A stretch of DNA of 17,428 nucleotides from positions 1-17,428 of the forward strand of contig CAYSEX010000045.1 in assembly GCA_964430305.1 (NCBI GenBank), written 5' to 3'. How positions within the stretch are numbered: position 1 is the first letter of the stretch; the number at the start of each line of letters is the position of its first letter. The notes under the pieces were generated by a model. It was not told where the DNA came from. It worked only from the letters and a program-made list of their open reading frames with translations, and searched no databases. Both the position numbers and the translations under genes were made by a program. Shown here in pieces: positions 1 to 7,584 of this stretch. Origin of the DNA: CAIZGX01 sp964430305 (lineage in GTDB: Bacteria > Bacteroidota > Bacteroidia > Flavobacteriales_D > Sanyastnellaceae).

Positions 1-77
1 TTCCATTAGGAACTGAAATAAAGGTAAACATCGGAGATGTAACCGTTGGAAACGAGACGGTCATTGCGAGTTGGTAA
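1..77 (+). CDS. psd: Phosphatidylserine decarboxylase, C-terminal end (partial)
   Basis: Only the last 25 codons are inside the window; they are read in the frame starting at base 3 and end at TAA 75-77. The visible residues include PLGTEIKV and GNETVIASW. This closely resembles the C-terminus I recall for Bacteroidota phosphatidylserine decarboxylase (PLGTE..V, then GNQTVIA). That enzyme converts phosphatidylserine to phosphatidylethanolamine at the inner membrane, using a pyruvoyl group formed by self-cleavage. The self-cleavage site and catalytic residues lie outside the window, so identity rests on the tail alone. A strong terminator follows 10 bases after the stop. Confidence 0.72.
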   Translation, partial: PLGTEIKVNIGDVTVGNETVIASW

Positions 78-87
78 GGAGAGAGAC

Positions 88-118
88 AAAAAAAAGGGTC
101 CCTTTGGGACCCTTTTTT
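88..118. terminator. Bidirectional rho-independent terminator
   Basis: A perfect 7-bp stem (GGGTCCC / GGGACCC) with a TTT loop is flanked by an A8 tract on the left and a T6 tract on the right, so the A and T flanks can extend the stem. Read on the plus strand it ends the psd transcript. Read on the minus strand the A tract becomes a U tract, so it can also end the converging DUF1573 transcript whose stop is at 132. Both converging units stop within 15 bases of it. Confidence 0.9.
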
Positions 119-131
119 ATTTTGAATACAT

Positions 132-596
132 TTAGTTATTTGGAGCACCGCCCTGTTCTTTTACAGGAGCACCACCTGGAGTACCAGTTGGGGCTGGAGC
201 ATTTGGATCAGCTTCAACAGTTCCTTTGATACGCACAACTTTTACAGGTTCGTTTACTGCATTTGAGTTAATTGTAACGCTTTTGTTAATTGCACCTGCA
301 CGCTTTGTGTCGTATTTTACTTGAATGCTTGAAGAACCTCCTGGTAAAATGGGTGTAGTATCACAAGTTGGAACAGTACATCCGCAAGATCCTTTACACT
401 TACTTAGAATAAGCGGTTCAGTTCCTACATTGGTTACTTTGAATTCACATGCTCCATTTCCGCCATAGGCAACGGTTCCGTAATCATGCACTTCTTTGTC
501 AACAGCAATGGCTGGGCCAGTTACAACTTGTGTTTGAGCATGGCTAGCAACTGTAAGAGCTAGAACAGCTACGATAGAGAAAAATAATTTTTTCAT
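132..596 (-). CDS. Exported DUF1573 domain protein (first of tandem pair on the map)
   Basis: This 154-residue protein has a clear Sec signal peptide (residues 1-20, likely cleavage SHA|QTQ). One DUF1573 domain follows (about 30-127), an Ig-like fold common in Bacteroidota envelope proteins and of unknown function. The family signature SCGCT is present as CKGSCGCTVPTC (67-78), followed by the usual YDTKR..G....V.I strands. Five cysteines (50, 67, 71, 73, 78) match those of the neighbouring paralog in spacing exactly. The tail (130-154) is rich in Pro, Gly and Ala and looks disordered. It is the last gene of the minus-strand unit, 27 bases after the paralog, and ends at the shared terminator. 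A 15-base A tract (mRNA sense) precedes its start. Role unknown; periplasmic or surface location is inferred from the signal peptide. Confidence 0.88.
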   Translation of the reverse strand: MKKLFFSIVAVLALTVASHAQTQVVTGPAIAVDKEVHDYGTVAYGGNGACEFKVTNVGTEPLILSKCKGSCGCTVPTCDTTPILPGGSSSIQVKYDTKRAGAINKSVTINSNAVNEPVKVVRIKGTVEADPNAPAPTGTPGGAPVKEQGGAPNN

Positions 597-606
597 TGGA
601 TATAGG

Positions 607-621
607 TTTTTTTTTTTTTTT
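607..621. repeat. 15-base homopolymer (A15 in mRNA sense) in the DUF1573 leader
   Basis: Fifteen consecutive T on the plus strand (A on the coding strand) sit between the stop of the upstream DUF1573 gene (624-626) and the start of the downstream one (594-596). They begin 10 bases before that ATG. Tracts of this length are prone to slippage. Its position could affect translation initiation, since A-rich leaders are typical in Bacteroidota where Shine-Dalgarno use is weak. It cannot cause a frameshift because it lies outside both reading frames. Confidence 0.85.
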
Positions 622-623
622 GA

Positions 624-1034
624 TTATTCGATGACTTCACCTTTGATGGTTAAAACGGTAGGTTTATTTTCAGGATTATTCCAATTCACCATGACCGTCT
701 TCTGAAATGGACCCATTCTGTTGGTGTCATAATGAACTGTGATTGTTTGACTTTTTCCAGGTTCAATTACAGAATTTGCATCGCATTTTGGAGTTGTGCA
801 TCCACATGAACCTTGGCAAGAAGATATAATTAGATTTTGATCACCAGTGTTAAAAAGTTCGAAAGTACAGTTGCCATCAGAGGCTTTTTTGATTTGTCCG
901 AAGTCATGCTCTATCTTATCTGGTGTTAACATAGGGGCGCCAAATGTAGAAATTTTGCCTGGCTGAGCCTCTGCACAACCCGTCATGCCGAGAGTGAAAA
1001 CACTTATTGCAAGGAAGAATAAAGTTTGTTTCAT
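624..1034 (-). CDS. Exported DUF1573 domain protein (possible lipoprotein), second paralog
   Basis: A 136-residue protein with one DUF1573 domain (about 36-134). The family motif appears as CQGSCGCTTPKC (73-84), followed by YDTNRMGPF. Cysteines 56, 73, 77, 79 and 84 align one for one with those of the downstream paralog at a constant offset of six residues, so the two are ancient tandem duplicates. The N-terminus is a hydrophobic signal (1-19) ending GMTG|C20. This may be a lipobox, but Met at -3 is atypical; cleavage at AEA|QPG by signal peptidase I is the alternative. It lacks the disordered Pro/Gly tail of its neighbour. It starts 15 bases after the stop of the giant surface-protein gene, which suggests one transcript. 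Function unknown. Confidence 0.87.
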   Translation of the reverse strand: MKQTLFFLAISVFTLGMTGCAEAQPGKISTFGAPMLTPDKIEHDFGQIKKASDGNCTFELFNTGDQNLIISSCQGSCGCTTPKCDANSVIEPGKSQTITVHYDTNRMGPFQKTVMVNWNNPENKPTVLTIKGEVIE

Positions 1035-1049
1035 GGTTTTTTGAATTTG

Positions 1050-1280
1050 TCAGTGCATAACTAAAAACGTGCCAACTTCGTTGGAATCTTTTGTTTTCAA
1101 AAATAATAAATAGGTTCCTTCAGCCAAAGCACTTGTGTCAATGGAATAAAGGTCAGAGTTTATGAAGTATGTTCCTAAGGATTTTCCTGTGAGGGTAAAT
1201 ATTTCTATAGTATTGCCTGCTTGATTCAGGATAGAAATTTCTGAATTAGCAGGGTTAGGATAAAATACGAGGTTTGAATT
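1050..1280 (-). other. Type IX secretion C-terminal sorting domain (type A)
   Basis: Residues 1886-1961 of the giant protein show the usual order of a type A CTD. The first motif, VFYPNPANSEISI, is followed by IEIFTLTGKSLG, then SIDTSALAEGTYLLFL, and a last short strand (GTFLVMH). This domain directs export through the T9SS outer-membrane translocon and is normally removed by the sortase PorU, with attachment to anionic LPS in some species. No T9SS machinery gene is in the window. Confidence 0.92.
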
Positions 1281-4200
1281 CCTATAGTCATCTGCTTCTT
1301 CCACCTGAATAACTTGAATGAAGTTTTCAGCACTACATCCGTATTCGTTAATATACGTAGCACTGAAAAATGTTCCGTAAAGCGTGTCTACAGAAACTGT
1401 ACCGCTAAGATTTAATGTGCCATCAATTAACCAGCTGGTATTTGATTCAATTAAACAATTGAGGCAACTGATAGTGTCACCATCTTGAACTAAGTCAGGC
1501 TGAGTTCCACCATAGGTTTCAATAACTAAGTTGGGACTTTCGAAAAATAAGCCTGCAAGTTCACAGGTCAAAAATGCATTGTAGTTATTTGCTGCATTGT
1601 ATGTGTAATTGTATGTGCCTGATGGAGGTAAAAGTATATCTCCAAGCTGATCGCTTACGTTCAAAATACAATTCAAACCTGCTATATTTTCCGTATTGTT
1701 GTTGAAGTTTACAGCCATTGGAATGCACCCAATTTGAATGTTTGAAGTAAGTATTGGATGAATCAATAACACACTATCACTTACATTCGAAATACATCCA
1801 AAGGTATTTTCAGTTTGTGCTGTGAAATAACCATTTAGATATTGTCCGTTGGAATAAGTTGAGAAATTGAAGCTGCTAGTTCCGAGCCATTGCCCGTTCA
1901 TATAATATGATGTAGGTTGATTGTTGCAGTTAGAACAAATGATGGCTCCGTATTGAGTTTGTAATATTGGTGTTGCTGGATTTGGATATATTTCAATGGT
2001 TTCTCCTGTAGCACTGAACGTCTCACCAGAAATAATACATTCGATAACGGGTATATACACATTGCTTGTTTCATACATGATATCAATTGGCTCATTGAAA
2101 TTGTATGAATTTCCATCACCAGGTAATAAGGTGCAAGTCATATTCTCAAATGTCGGAGTTGTATTTATGAATGTAATGCTTTCATTTGGACAACCGGTAT
2201 TAGTATTTGAAGTAAAAGTGGGGTGAAGAATAAATACAGCGTTAGAGTTAGATATGCATCCAAATTCATTTGAAATTTGTGCGGAATATGTACCGCTTTG
2301 AAGCGTATTGAGCGGGTTAGAACCAACAATAGCAATTCCGTTATAAAACCAAGTAAGCGAGTCATTTTCCAGAATGTTGTATGCTGTCACCTGATTTGAA
2401 TTCACAAAGAGTTGAGGAACAGGTGGTGCATTATTAACTTGAAGGGTGTATGAGTTTGATTCTTGCACGTTTCCGCTTGTACATGATAACGTCACATTTA
2501 TGGCTCCTGCAAAATCATATGGAATGGTTATGCTTTCATAAGGGTTAAGCGAATAGTTTGGAGCACCGTTGTACGGTGTTAGAACACAAAATGTGTTAGG
2601 TAAGGGGTCGGTAGTATTGGTGAAGGTTATGCTTTCTCCAGGACAAATGGCATTTTGGTCGAATGACAGCGTTGGCTGTATCACATTTAAAGCTGTTGTT
2701 TGCGAGATACAACCGAAGCTATTTGTGTAATAAGCGGCGTAGGTTCCACTTTGATATATTCCATTGATAAATGTGCTAATTGAAGGAGAGTTGAAGTTCA
2801 AATTCACATTATCGAGAGACCAGGTCACTGAATTTCCTTGACTATTGGTTGTAGAAACAATTCCAAAATCACTTGTAAGTATGGGTGAAGCTGGGTTTGA
2901 GAAAACGATGGCGTCATTGGAAATAACTTGGGAATATAAATTTCCTTGTTGACACGTAAGAACACCTGAGTAGGTTCCTGAATTATTTAAAACAATAGGA
3001 AGAGTCTCTCCGAAATCAATGGAATAGGTGTTGTTATTTATAGATAATTCGCAGGTGGTATTTTCCACGAAATCTGTTGTATTCGTGAATTGAACTGTGA
3101 GTGGAGCGCATCCTTGATTGTTCGTTACCGATATAGCAGATTGAAGGATTGAAATACTTCCTGCGCTGCTCGAACAACCGAATTGGTTCGTTAGAATAGC
3201 GGAATAAACTCCGTTTTGATAAGCATTGTTGAAGTAGGTACTTATGCTCGTTGGGTTGTTGTTAGTATTCAGAATTACGCCATCTAACAGCCATGTAATG
3301 TTGCAGTTTTGAGGGTTGGTGATGGTAACGAGATTATTCTGTGAGGTGAGTATTGGGTTTGAAGGTGGGTTGTATGTTTCTATTAACCATTCTTCAGTTG
3401 TATAATACTCTTGACCGTTCGAAACACAATACATCGCAGGAGAGAAAGAACCAGCTGTTTCAAAAATAAACGACGCCGTGTTTTCAAAAGGAATGAACCC
3501 TTCGTCAGCGTTGAATTGAAGATAGCAAGTTACATTTTCAGCAATTCCCGTTGTGTTTGTGAAGTCAATTTGATAGGGAATGCATCCACCCGTTGAACTT
3601 AGCTGCATATCAGGTATAACAACAAAAGTTATATCTGAATTTGAACGACAGCCGAAGGAGTTTGTTGATTGAACGAAATAATTACCATTTGCGTTCAAAG
3701 TTTCATTCAAAATAAAATAGTTCAATGTGTCATTTTGAATAGAGGTTTGAAGTCCATTTAAAAACCAGGTGTAATTTAAATCAGCTTGAGTGTTTGAAAC
3801 AGAAAGAAGTTGATTGTTGAAGACAATAGGTGTGTCGGGGTTTGGGTGAACTACAATGGTAGAGGTAGTAGTTAATGTTGTATCTCCTTGGCTGAAAAAA
3901 AGTGTTATTGAATATGCACCTGGTTCAGTGTAGGTGTGTGTGTAATTTTGGAAACAGCCATTTTCTTCTGTTCCATCGCCGAAGTCAATTAGGCAGCTAT
4001 TATCTGCATTATAGATTGTCTGATTAAAAATAGTAGCAGTGGCATTCTGGCAGATCTCAGAATCCTGAATCACAATAGTAGGTGTATTGTATTCGCAACT
4101 AAAATCATTTGAATTAGCAATGGGGTCGAAGTTGTTTGCTTGAGGGTCAGTGCATCCGGGGAAAATACAGCTGCCGTCATCAACATTTGCTTGGGGTGAG

Positions 4201-6935
4201 AAATTGCTTGCGTTAGAAGCCGTGCATCCAGAAAATTCGCAGCTCCCGTCATCTAAATTAGCTTGAAGAAAATAATTATCAGCTTCCGGATCAGTGCATC
4301 CTGAAATGATACAACTCCCATCATTCAAGTTCGCATTTGGATTGTAATTATCTGCTATAGCCAAAGTGCATCCTGGATAAAGGCAGGTATTGTTGTTTGT
4401 ATTAGCTGAAGGGTTGTAATTTGATGCGGCAGGGTCAGTGCAGCCAAGAATGATACAAGTACCATTTTCTTGGTTTGCAATTGGATTATAGTTTTCAGCT
4501 AAAGGGTTTGTACAGCCTACAATAATGCAGCTTCCATTATTCAAGTTCGCTTGAGGATCGAAGTTGATTGCGATTGGATTTGTACAACCAGAAAAGATAC
4601 ATGTTCCATTATTTTGGTTGGCTTGTGGATTGTAATTGTCGGCCTCTGGATTGGTGCATCCTGGATAAATACATGTACCATTGTTTTGGTTGGCTTGTGG
4701 GTTGTAGTTTGCCGCAGTAGGGTCTGTGCATCCGGGATAAATGCACGTTCCATTATTTTGATTAGCTTGAGCATTATAGTTTGATGCATTGGGGTCAGTA
4801 CAACCGGGATAAATACAAGAACCATTGTTTAGGTTTGCCTGAGCGTTGTAATTTGATGCATAGGGATCCGTGCAACCGGGGTAGATGCATGATCCGTTGT
4901 TTTGATTGGCTTGAGGGTTATAATTGGCAGCAATTGGATCGGTGCAACCGGGATAAATACAGGATCCGTTGTTTTGATTTGCTTGTGGATTGAAGTTACT
5001 GGCAAGTGGATCTGTACATCCAGGAAAAATACACGAACCATCATTTTGATTGGCCATTGGGTCATAATTGGCAGCTTGAGGATTGGTACATCCATAATAA
5101 ATACATGTGCCATTCGAAACGGTTGCGGAAGAATTGTAGTTGTCTGCACTTGGATCTGTACAACCTGGAATGATGCAAGAACCATCATTTACAGTGGCAA
5201 GTGGATTGTAATTGGTTGCAAGCGGGTTGGTGCAACCCAAAACAACACACGTTCCGTTGTCCCAAGTAGCTGCTGCATTGTAATTGCTGCTAGATTGATT
5301 CGTACAACCTGGAATGTCGCACGATGCATCATCGGTTGTTGCTGTAGGAAGATAATTGATCGCAATGGGATTTGTGCATCCAGGAATTTGAGAGGGAGTA
5401 AACAAATTCATACGCACAATGGGCATCTTGGCCATGTAGGCGAGGCCATTATTTTGTGGGTATCGAACCAAACTGGTCTCAGGAATAGCAGTGCCAGCCC
5501 GACCAATGCGAAGTGGCATTGTTCCCAAAGTATTTCCAACCATAACAAAATACAGGCTGTCTTGTTGTAAAGCCAAGGGTGTTGGAAGATTAAGTGTAAT
5601 TAATTTTTCTTGACCTATGTTGTTGATGTCCCAGGCATTGACAGTGTAGGTTACGGTTTGAGCCACCTCTTGTGCAAACGAGTTTTTAAATATTTTTCCT
5701 TGAATAACGGTGCCAGCAGTAGTTCCAGGACCAACAGCTACAACAATTGAGTTGCATTGTAAGCTGGTTGTTCTTGCTTGAAAAATATTACCTACTTCGT
5801 AGGGTTGACCAGCGTAAAACGCAGAGGGTGTGAAAACGTCTTCAACTGCACCTTCATCTCTTGCATATTGAAACGGATGCATTTTGAAATCTAATGTATC
5901 TCGGTTATTATTTGGGATTTCGTCTGTCTGTGTTTGATTAATTTGATAAACCACCCTGTAATAACCGGCTGTGCTTGGAGGCGTATATGTTGGAGTAATG
6001 GTGAGGGTTGGTGTGGCTCCAGATGCAACTGTAGAATTGGAGGTTGTTTGATTGAAAAGTATGGTATTCGTGTTGTTTAGTACTTTAACATTCAAGTTCA
6101 CTCCTGTCTGTTGAGCACTTCCTATGTTATTTGCTTTTGCAGAAAATTTAAAGGGCACCACGGTTGCCATAGGAATTGGGTACATATCGTATGGCAGGTC
6201 ATGAAAATCATTCGGTGGTGTGGGGGTGGTATTACCGAAAGTGGTGTACCGAGTATTGCTAATGCTCAGGTCATTGATGCTTGGTTTGTAAACCGTAATA
6301 TCATCAATACACCATGAATAATAACTTCCAGTAAAAAGAAACCTCAACTTAACATTGGTTTGACCAATTGCTCCTGAAGGGAAACTGGCTGTTTTCCATT
6401 CTGCAGCTGCGGTAGGAAAGACGTTTTGTTGAGTGAGCATGTCAATCCAAGTGGTACCATTGTTTATACTGTATTGTACTTTCAGGATTGCAGCGTTGTT
6501 TCTAAATTGCTGTTGAAAGGTTACTGCTGCCCCCGTTACACCTGTAAGTGCAAATGAGTTTGTTATGAGCCACGCATTGTGAGGTGCCGGAGCAGGGCCG
6601 GTTCCAAAACCAGCACCACAAACAGTTCCAGGGTCGTCCCAATAGTTTGAATCAAAAATCATGAAACCATTGGATTGAGTTATTGAAGTGAATTGTTGAT
6701 TCCCGCCTGAACATGATCCTCGAGAGGTTATTGAGATGTTAGGCGTTGTGTTTGGTCCCCGGTATTCCCAAACACCTAAATTGTTGCCATTGCCGTTTGA
6801 ACTTGTCCAACCCGAGGGTAAACCTGTGCTGAAGTCCCATGTATACAGAGGTATCCCTAAAATTTGAGCATGCCCAACCTGAGCATGAGAAAATAACGCG
6901 ACTAAAATTAGGGCCGTATAAAATCGGTTAAGCAT
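1050..6935 (-). CDS. Giant T9SS-exported surface protein with cysteine-repeat array and PKD/Ig modules
   Basis: A 1961-residue multidomain protein. The order is: signal peptide (1-23, cleavage near GHA|Q); a MAM/LamG-like carbohydrate-binding-type domain (about 28-218; starts WDFSTGLPSGW, ends WCIDDITVY); a beta-rich CARDB-like stretch (about 220-355); a further beta domain (about 356-515); 18 cysteine repeats of 24 residues (519-950); six ~155-residue PKD-plus-Ig-like modules (951-1882); and a type A T9SS sorting domain (1886-1961, FYPNP...GTYLL). It should cross the outer membrane by T9SS and be displayed on or shed from the cell. No catalytic domain was recognised, so adhesion, matrix or scaffold roles are inference. 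The ATG at 6933-6935 lies four bases after a TATTTTTG promoter box. Two exported DUF1573 genes follow closely. The frame is open throughout, with no sign of decay. Confidence 0.9.
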   Translation of the reverse strand: MLNRFYTALILVALFSHAQVGHAQILGIPLYTWDFSTGLPSGWTSSNGNGNNLGVWEYRGPNTTPNISITSRGSCSGGNQQFTSITQSNGFMIFDSNYWDDPGTVCGAGFGTGPAPAPHNAWLITNSFALTGVTGAAVTFQQQFRNNAAILKVQYSINNGTTWIDMLTQQNVFPTAAAEWKTASFPSGAIGQTNVKLRFLFTGSYYSWCIDDITVYKPSINDLSISNTRYTTFGNTTPTPPNDFHDLPYDMYPIPMATVVPFKFSAKANNIGSAQQTGVNLNVKVLNNTNTILFNQTTSNSTVASGATPTLTITPTYTPPSTAGYYRVVYQINQTQTDEIPNNNRDTLDFKMHPFQYARDEGAVEDVFTPSAFYAGQPYEVGNIFQARTTSLQCNSIVVAVGPGTTAGTVIQGKIFKNSFAQEVAQTVTYTVNAWDINNIGQEKLITLNLPTPLALQQDSLYFVMVGNTLGTMPLRIGRAGTAIPETSLVRYPQNNGLAYMAKMPIVRMNLFTPSQIPGCTNPIAINYLPTATTDDASCDIPGCTNQSSSNYNAAATWDNGTCVVLGCTNPLATNYNPLATVNDGSCIIPGCTDPSADNYNSSATVSNGTCIYYGCTNPQAANYDPMANQNDGSCIFPGCTDPLASNFNPQANQNNGSCIYPGCTDPIAANYNPQANQNNGSCIYPGCTDPYASNYNAQANLNNGSCIYPGCTDPNASNYNAQANQNNGTCIYPGCTDPTAANYNPQANQNNGTCIYPGCTNPEADNYNPQANQNNGTCIFSGCTNPIAINFDPQANLNNGSCIIVGCTNPLAENYNPIANQENGTCIILGCTDPAASNYNPSANTNNNTCLYPGCTLAIADNYNPNANLNDGSCIISGCTDPEADNYFLQANLDDGSCEFSGCTASNASNFSPQANVDDGSCIFPGCTDPQANNFDPIANSNDFSCEYNTPTIVIQDSEICQNATATIFNQTIYNADNSCLIDFGDGTEENGCFQNYTHTYTEPGAYSITLFFSQGDTTLTTTSTIVVHPNPDTPIVFNNQLLSVSNTQADLNYTWFLNGLQTSIQNDTLNYFILNETLNANGNYFVQSTNSFGCRSNSDITFVVIPDMQLSSTGGCIPYQIDFTNTTGIAENVTCYLQFNADEGFIPFENTASFIFETAGSFSPAMYCVSNGQEYYTTEEWLIETYNPPSNPILTSQNNLVTITNPQNCNITWLLDGVILNTNNNPTSISTYFNNAYQNGVYSAILTNQFGCSSSAGSISILQSAISVTNNQGCAPLTVQFTNTTDFVENTTCELSINNNTYSIDFGETLPIVLNNSGTYSGVLTCQQGNLYSQVISNDAIVFSNPASPILTSDFGIVSTTNSQGNSVTWSLDNVNLNFNSPSISTFINGIYQSGTYAAYYTNSFGCISQTTALNVIQPTLSFDQNAICPGESITFTNTTDPLPNTFCVLTPYNGAPNYSLNPYESITIPYDFAGAINVTLSCTSGNVQESNSYTLQVNNAPPVPQLFVNSNQVTAYNILENDSLTWFYNGIAIVGSNPLNTLQSGTYSAQISNEFGCISNSNAVFILHPTFTSNTNTGCPNESITFINTTPTFENMTCTLLPGDGNSYNFNEPIDIMYETSNVYIPVIECIISGETFSATGETIEIYPNPATPILQTQYGAIICSNCNNQPTSYYMNGQWLGTSSFNFSTYSNGQYLNGYFTAQTENTFGCISNVSDSVLLIHPILTSNIQIGCIPMAVNFNNNTENIAGLNCILNVSDQLGDILLPPSGTYNYTYNAANNYNAFLTCELAGLFFESPNLVIETYGGTQPDLVQDGDTISCLNCLIESNTSWLIDGTLNLSGTVSVDTLYGTFFSATYINEYGCSAENFIQVIQVEEADDYRNSNLVFYPNPANSEISILNQAGNTIEIFTLTGKSLGTYFINSDLYSIDTSALAEGTYLLFLKTKDSNEVGTFLVMH
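1296..4085 (-). repeat. Six tandem ~155-residue PKD-like plus Ig-like modules
   Basis: Residues 951-1880 divide into six units. Each has a PKD-like half starting with a GC.P....FTNTT-type strand (anchor Cys at 962, 1118, 1276, 1431, 1582, 1737) and an Ig-like half with W..(N/D)G and a closing (F/Y)GC (Cys at 1096, 1254, 1409, 1560, 1714, 1867). Spacing between equivalent cysteines is 151-158 residues. The first PKD half is the most canonical (DFGDG, then YTHTYTEPGAYSI). In later units the DFGDG turn is degraded, while a Cys pair (NTTC.L to LTC) is kept. Units have diverged strongly at both protein and DNA level, so the duplication is old. Confidence 0.85.
4086..5381 (-). repeat. 18 head-to-tail 24-residue cysteine repeats (72-bp period)
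   Basis: Residues 519-950 are exactly 18 contiguous units of 24 residues without spacer or indel. The unit core is GCT(D/N)PxAxNYNPxA, then (N/D)xNNG(S/T)C, then I(Y/I/F)P. Each unit has two cysteines (36 in all) and an Asn/Asp-rich turn that could bind Ca2+ (inference). Central units 6-11 (about 4590-5021) are almost identical in protein (QANQNNG core) and share runs of identical codons, consistent with later duplication; outer units are more diverged. Similar GCxDPxAxNYNP repeats occur, to my knowledge, in secreted proteins of aquatic Bacteroidota and in some large viruses. Because the period is a multiple of three, all other frames also stay open here, producing many spurious ORFs. Confidence 0.93.
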
Positions 6936-6939
6936 ATAT

Positions 6940-6970
6940 CAAAAATAAAGAGAAGTGCTTTTACAAACAA
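6940..6970 (-). promoter_or_regulatory. Bacteroidota-type promoter of the giant surface-protein gene
   Basis: On the minus strand TATTTTTG (6947-6940) fits the -7 consensus TAnnTTTG. A TTG at 6970-6968 lies 20 bases upstream, the usual distance for the -33 element. The ATG begins only four bases after the -7 box, which predicts a transcript with almost no 5' leader. The promoter lies in the 56-base gap after ruvC, so the giant gene and the two DUF1573 genes probably have their own transcript. Confidence 0.6.
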
Positions 6971-6991
6971 GACAATTTTTCTAATGAACCA

Positions 6992-7552
6992 CTATTCTTT
7001 TATTCTTCCAGGATTAGCACGAATGAATGATTCCCAATTCTTTGATTTGCCTCCCTGAATAGCTAAGTTTTTGGTCTGATAATAATGACAAAGGGCAGCT
7101 GCAAGTCCATCTGTTGCATCTAGTTTTTTTGGCATGATTTCTTGTGGAATATTGAGTGATTTCTGAAGCATACTCGCAACCTGTTCTTTAGATGCGCTTC
7201 CTACACCTGTAATACTTTGTTTAATTTTCCTAGGGGCATATTCATTGACCGTGAGTCTTCTTGAGAGTGCAGCTGCAATGGCAACCCCTTGAGCACGACC
7301 TAGTTTCAACATGGATTGAACATTCTTGCCAAAAAAAGGAGCTTCGATGGCCAATTCGTCTGGTTTGTATTTTTCTATTATTTCAATGCACGAATGAAAA
7401 ATCTTTTCTAGTTTCAGGGCGTGGTCTGTGATTTTTTCCAGTCTTAAAACATCCAAAGTGATTAACCGAATTTCGTTTCCTTTCACATGTATCAAGCCAT
7501 AACCTAAGACAGATGTTCCTGGGTCAATACCCAAAATAATTCGTTCTTTCAT
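6992..7552 (-). CDS. ruvC: Crossover junction endodeoxyribonuclease RuvC
   Basis: A 186-residue RuvC resolvase, which cuts Holliday junctions symmetrically in complex with RuvAB during recombination and repair. The four acidic catalytic positions are present: Asp10 (GIDPGT), Glu70 (IEAPFF), and Asp145 and Asp148 (KLDATDGLAAALCH). The family stretches GRAQGV (85-90) and EYAPRKIKQSITG (104-116) are also intact. The C-terminal 25 residues extend slightly beyond the core and are basic. The ATG start is at 7550-7552. It is divergent from the glycosyltransferase gene, with only 32 bases between the start codons; no clear TAnnTTTG box was found for it, although a GAGAG stretch lies just before the ATG. 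Confidence 0.96.
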   Translation of the reverse strand: MKERIILGIDPGTSVLGYGLIHVKGNEIRLITLDVLRLEKITDHALKLEKIFHSCIEIIEKYKPDELAIEAPFFGKNVQSMLKLGRAQGVAIAAALSRRLTVNEYAPRKIKQSITGVGSASKEQVASMLQKSLNIPQEIMPKKLDATDGLAAALCHYYQTKNLAIQGGKSKNWESFIRANPGRIKE

Positions 7553-7560
7553 ACTCTCAC

Positions 7561-7568
7561 TATCTTCG
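7561..7568 (+). promoter_or_regulatory. Probable -7 element for the glycosyltransferase cluster
   Basis: TATCTTCG differs from the Bacteroidota -7 consensus TAnnTTTG at one position and lies 16 bases before the TTG start at 7585. No convincing TTG -33 box is seen at the expected spacing, which would fall inside ruvC. It is the only candidate promoter for the plus-strand cluster in the 32-base divergent gap. Confidence 0.4.
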
Positions 7569-7584
7569 TTTCTAATCTTTTCAT

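Noticed and set aside
4086..5381. The 72-bp periodic region as a CRISPR or DNA satellite.
   Set aside because: Units are contiguous, coding, with synonymous differences between units and no spacers; it is a protein repeat.
4541..5570. Several long open frames on both strands overlapping the cysteine-repeat array (for example plus 4902-5570 and minus 4829-5188).
   Set aside because: The repeat period is 72 bases, a multiple of three, so every alternative frame repeats its own stop-free sequence. The translations are periodic and compositionally odd, and the T9SS frame explains the region.
7039..7110. Possible truncation of RuvC at its C-terminus.
   Set aside because: All four catalytic acids are present and the length of 186 residues is normal for the family.
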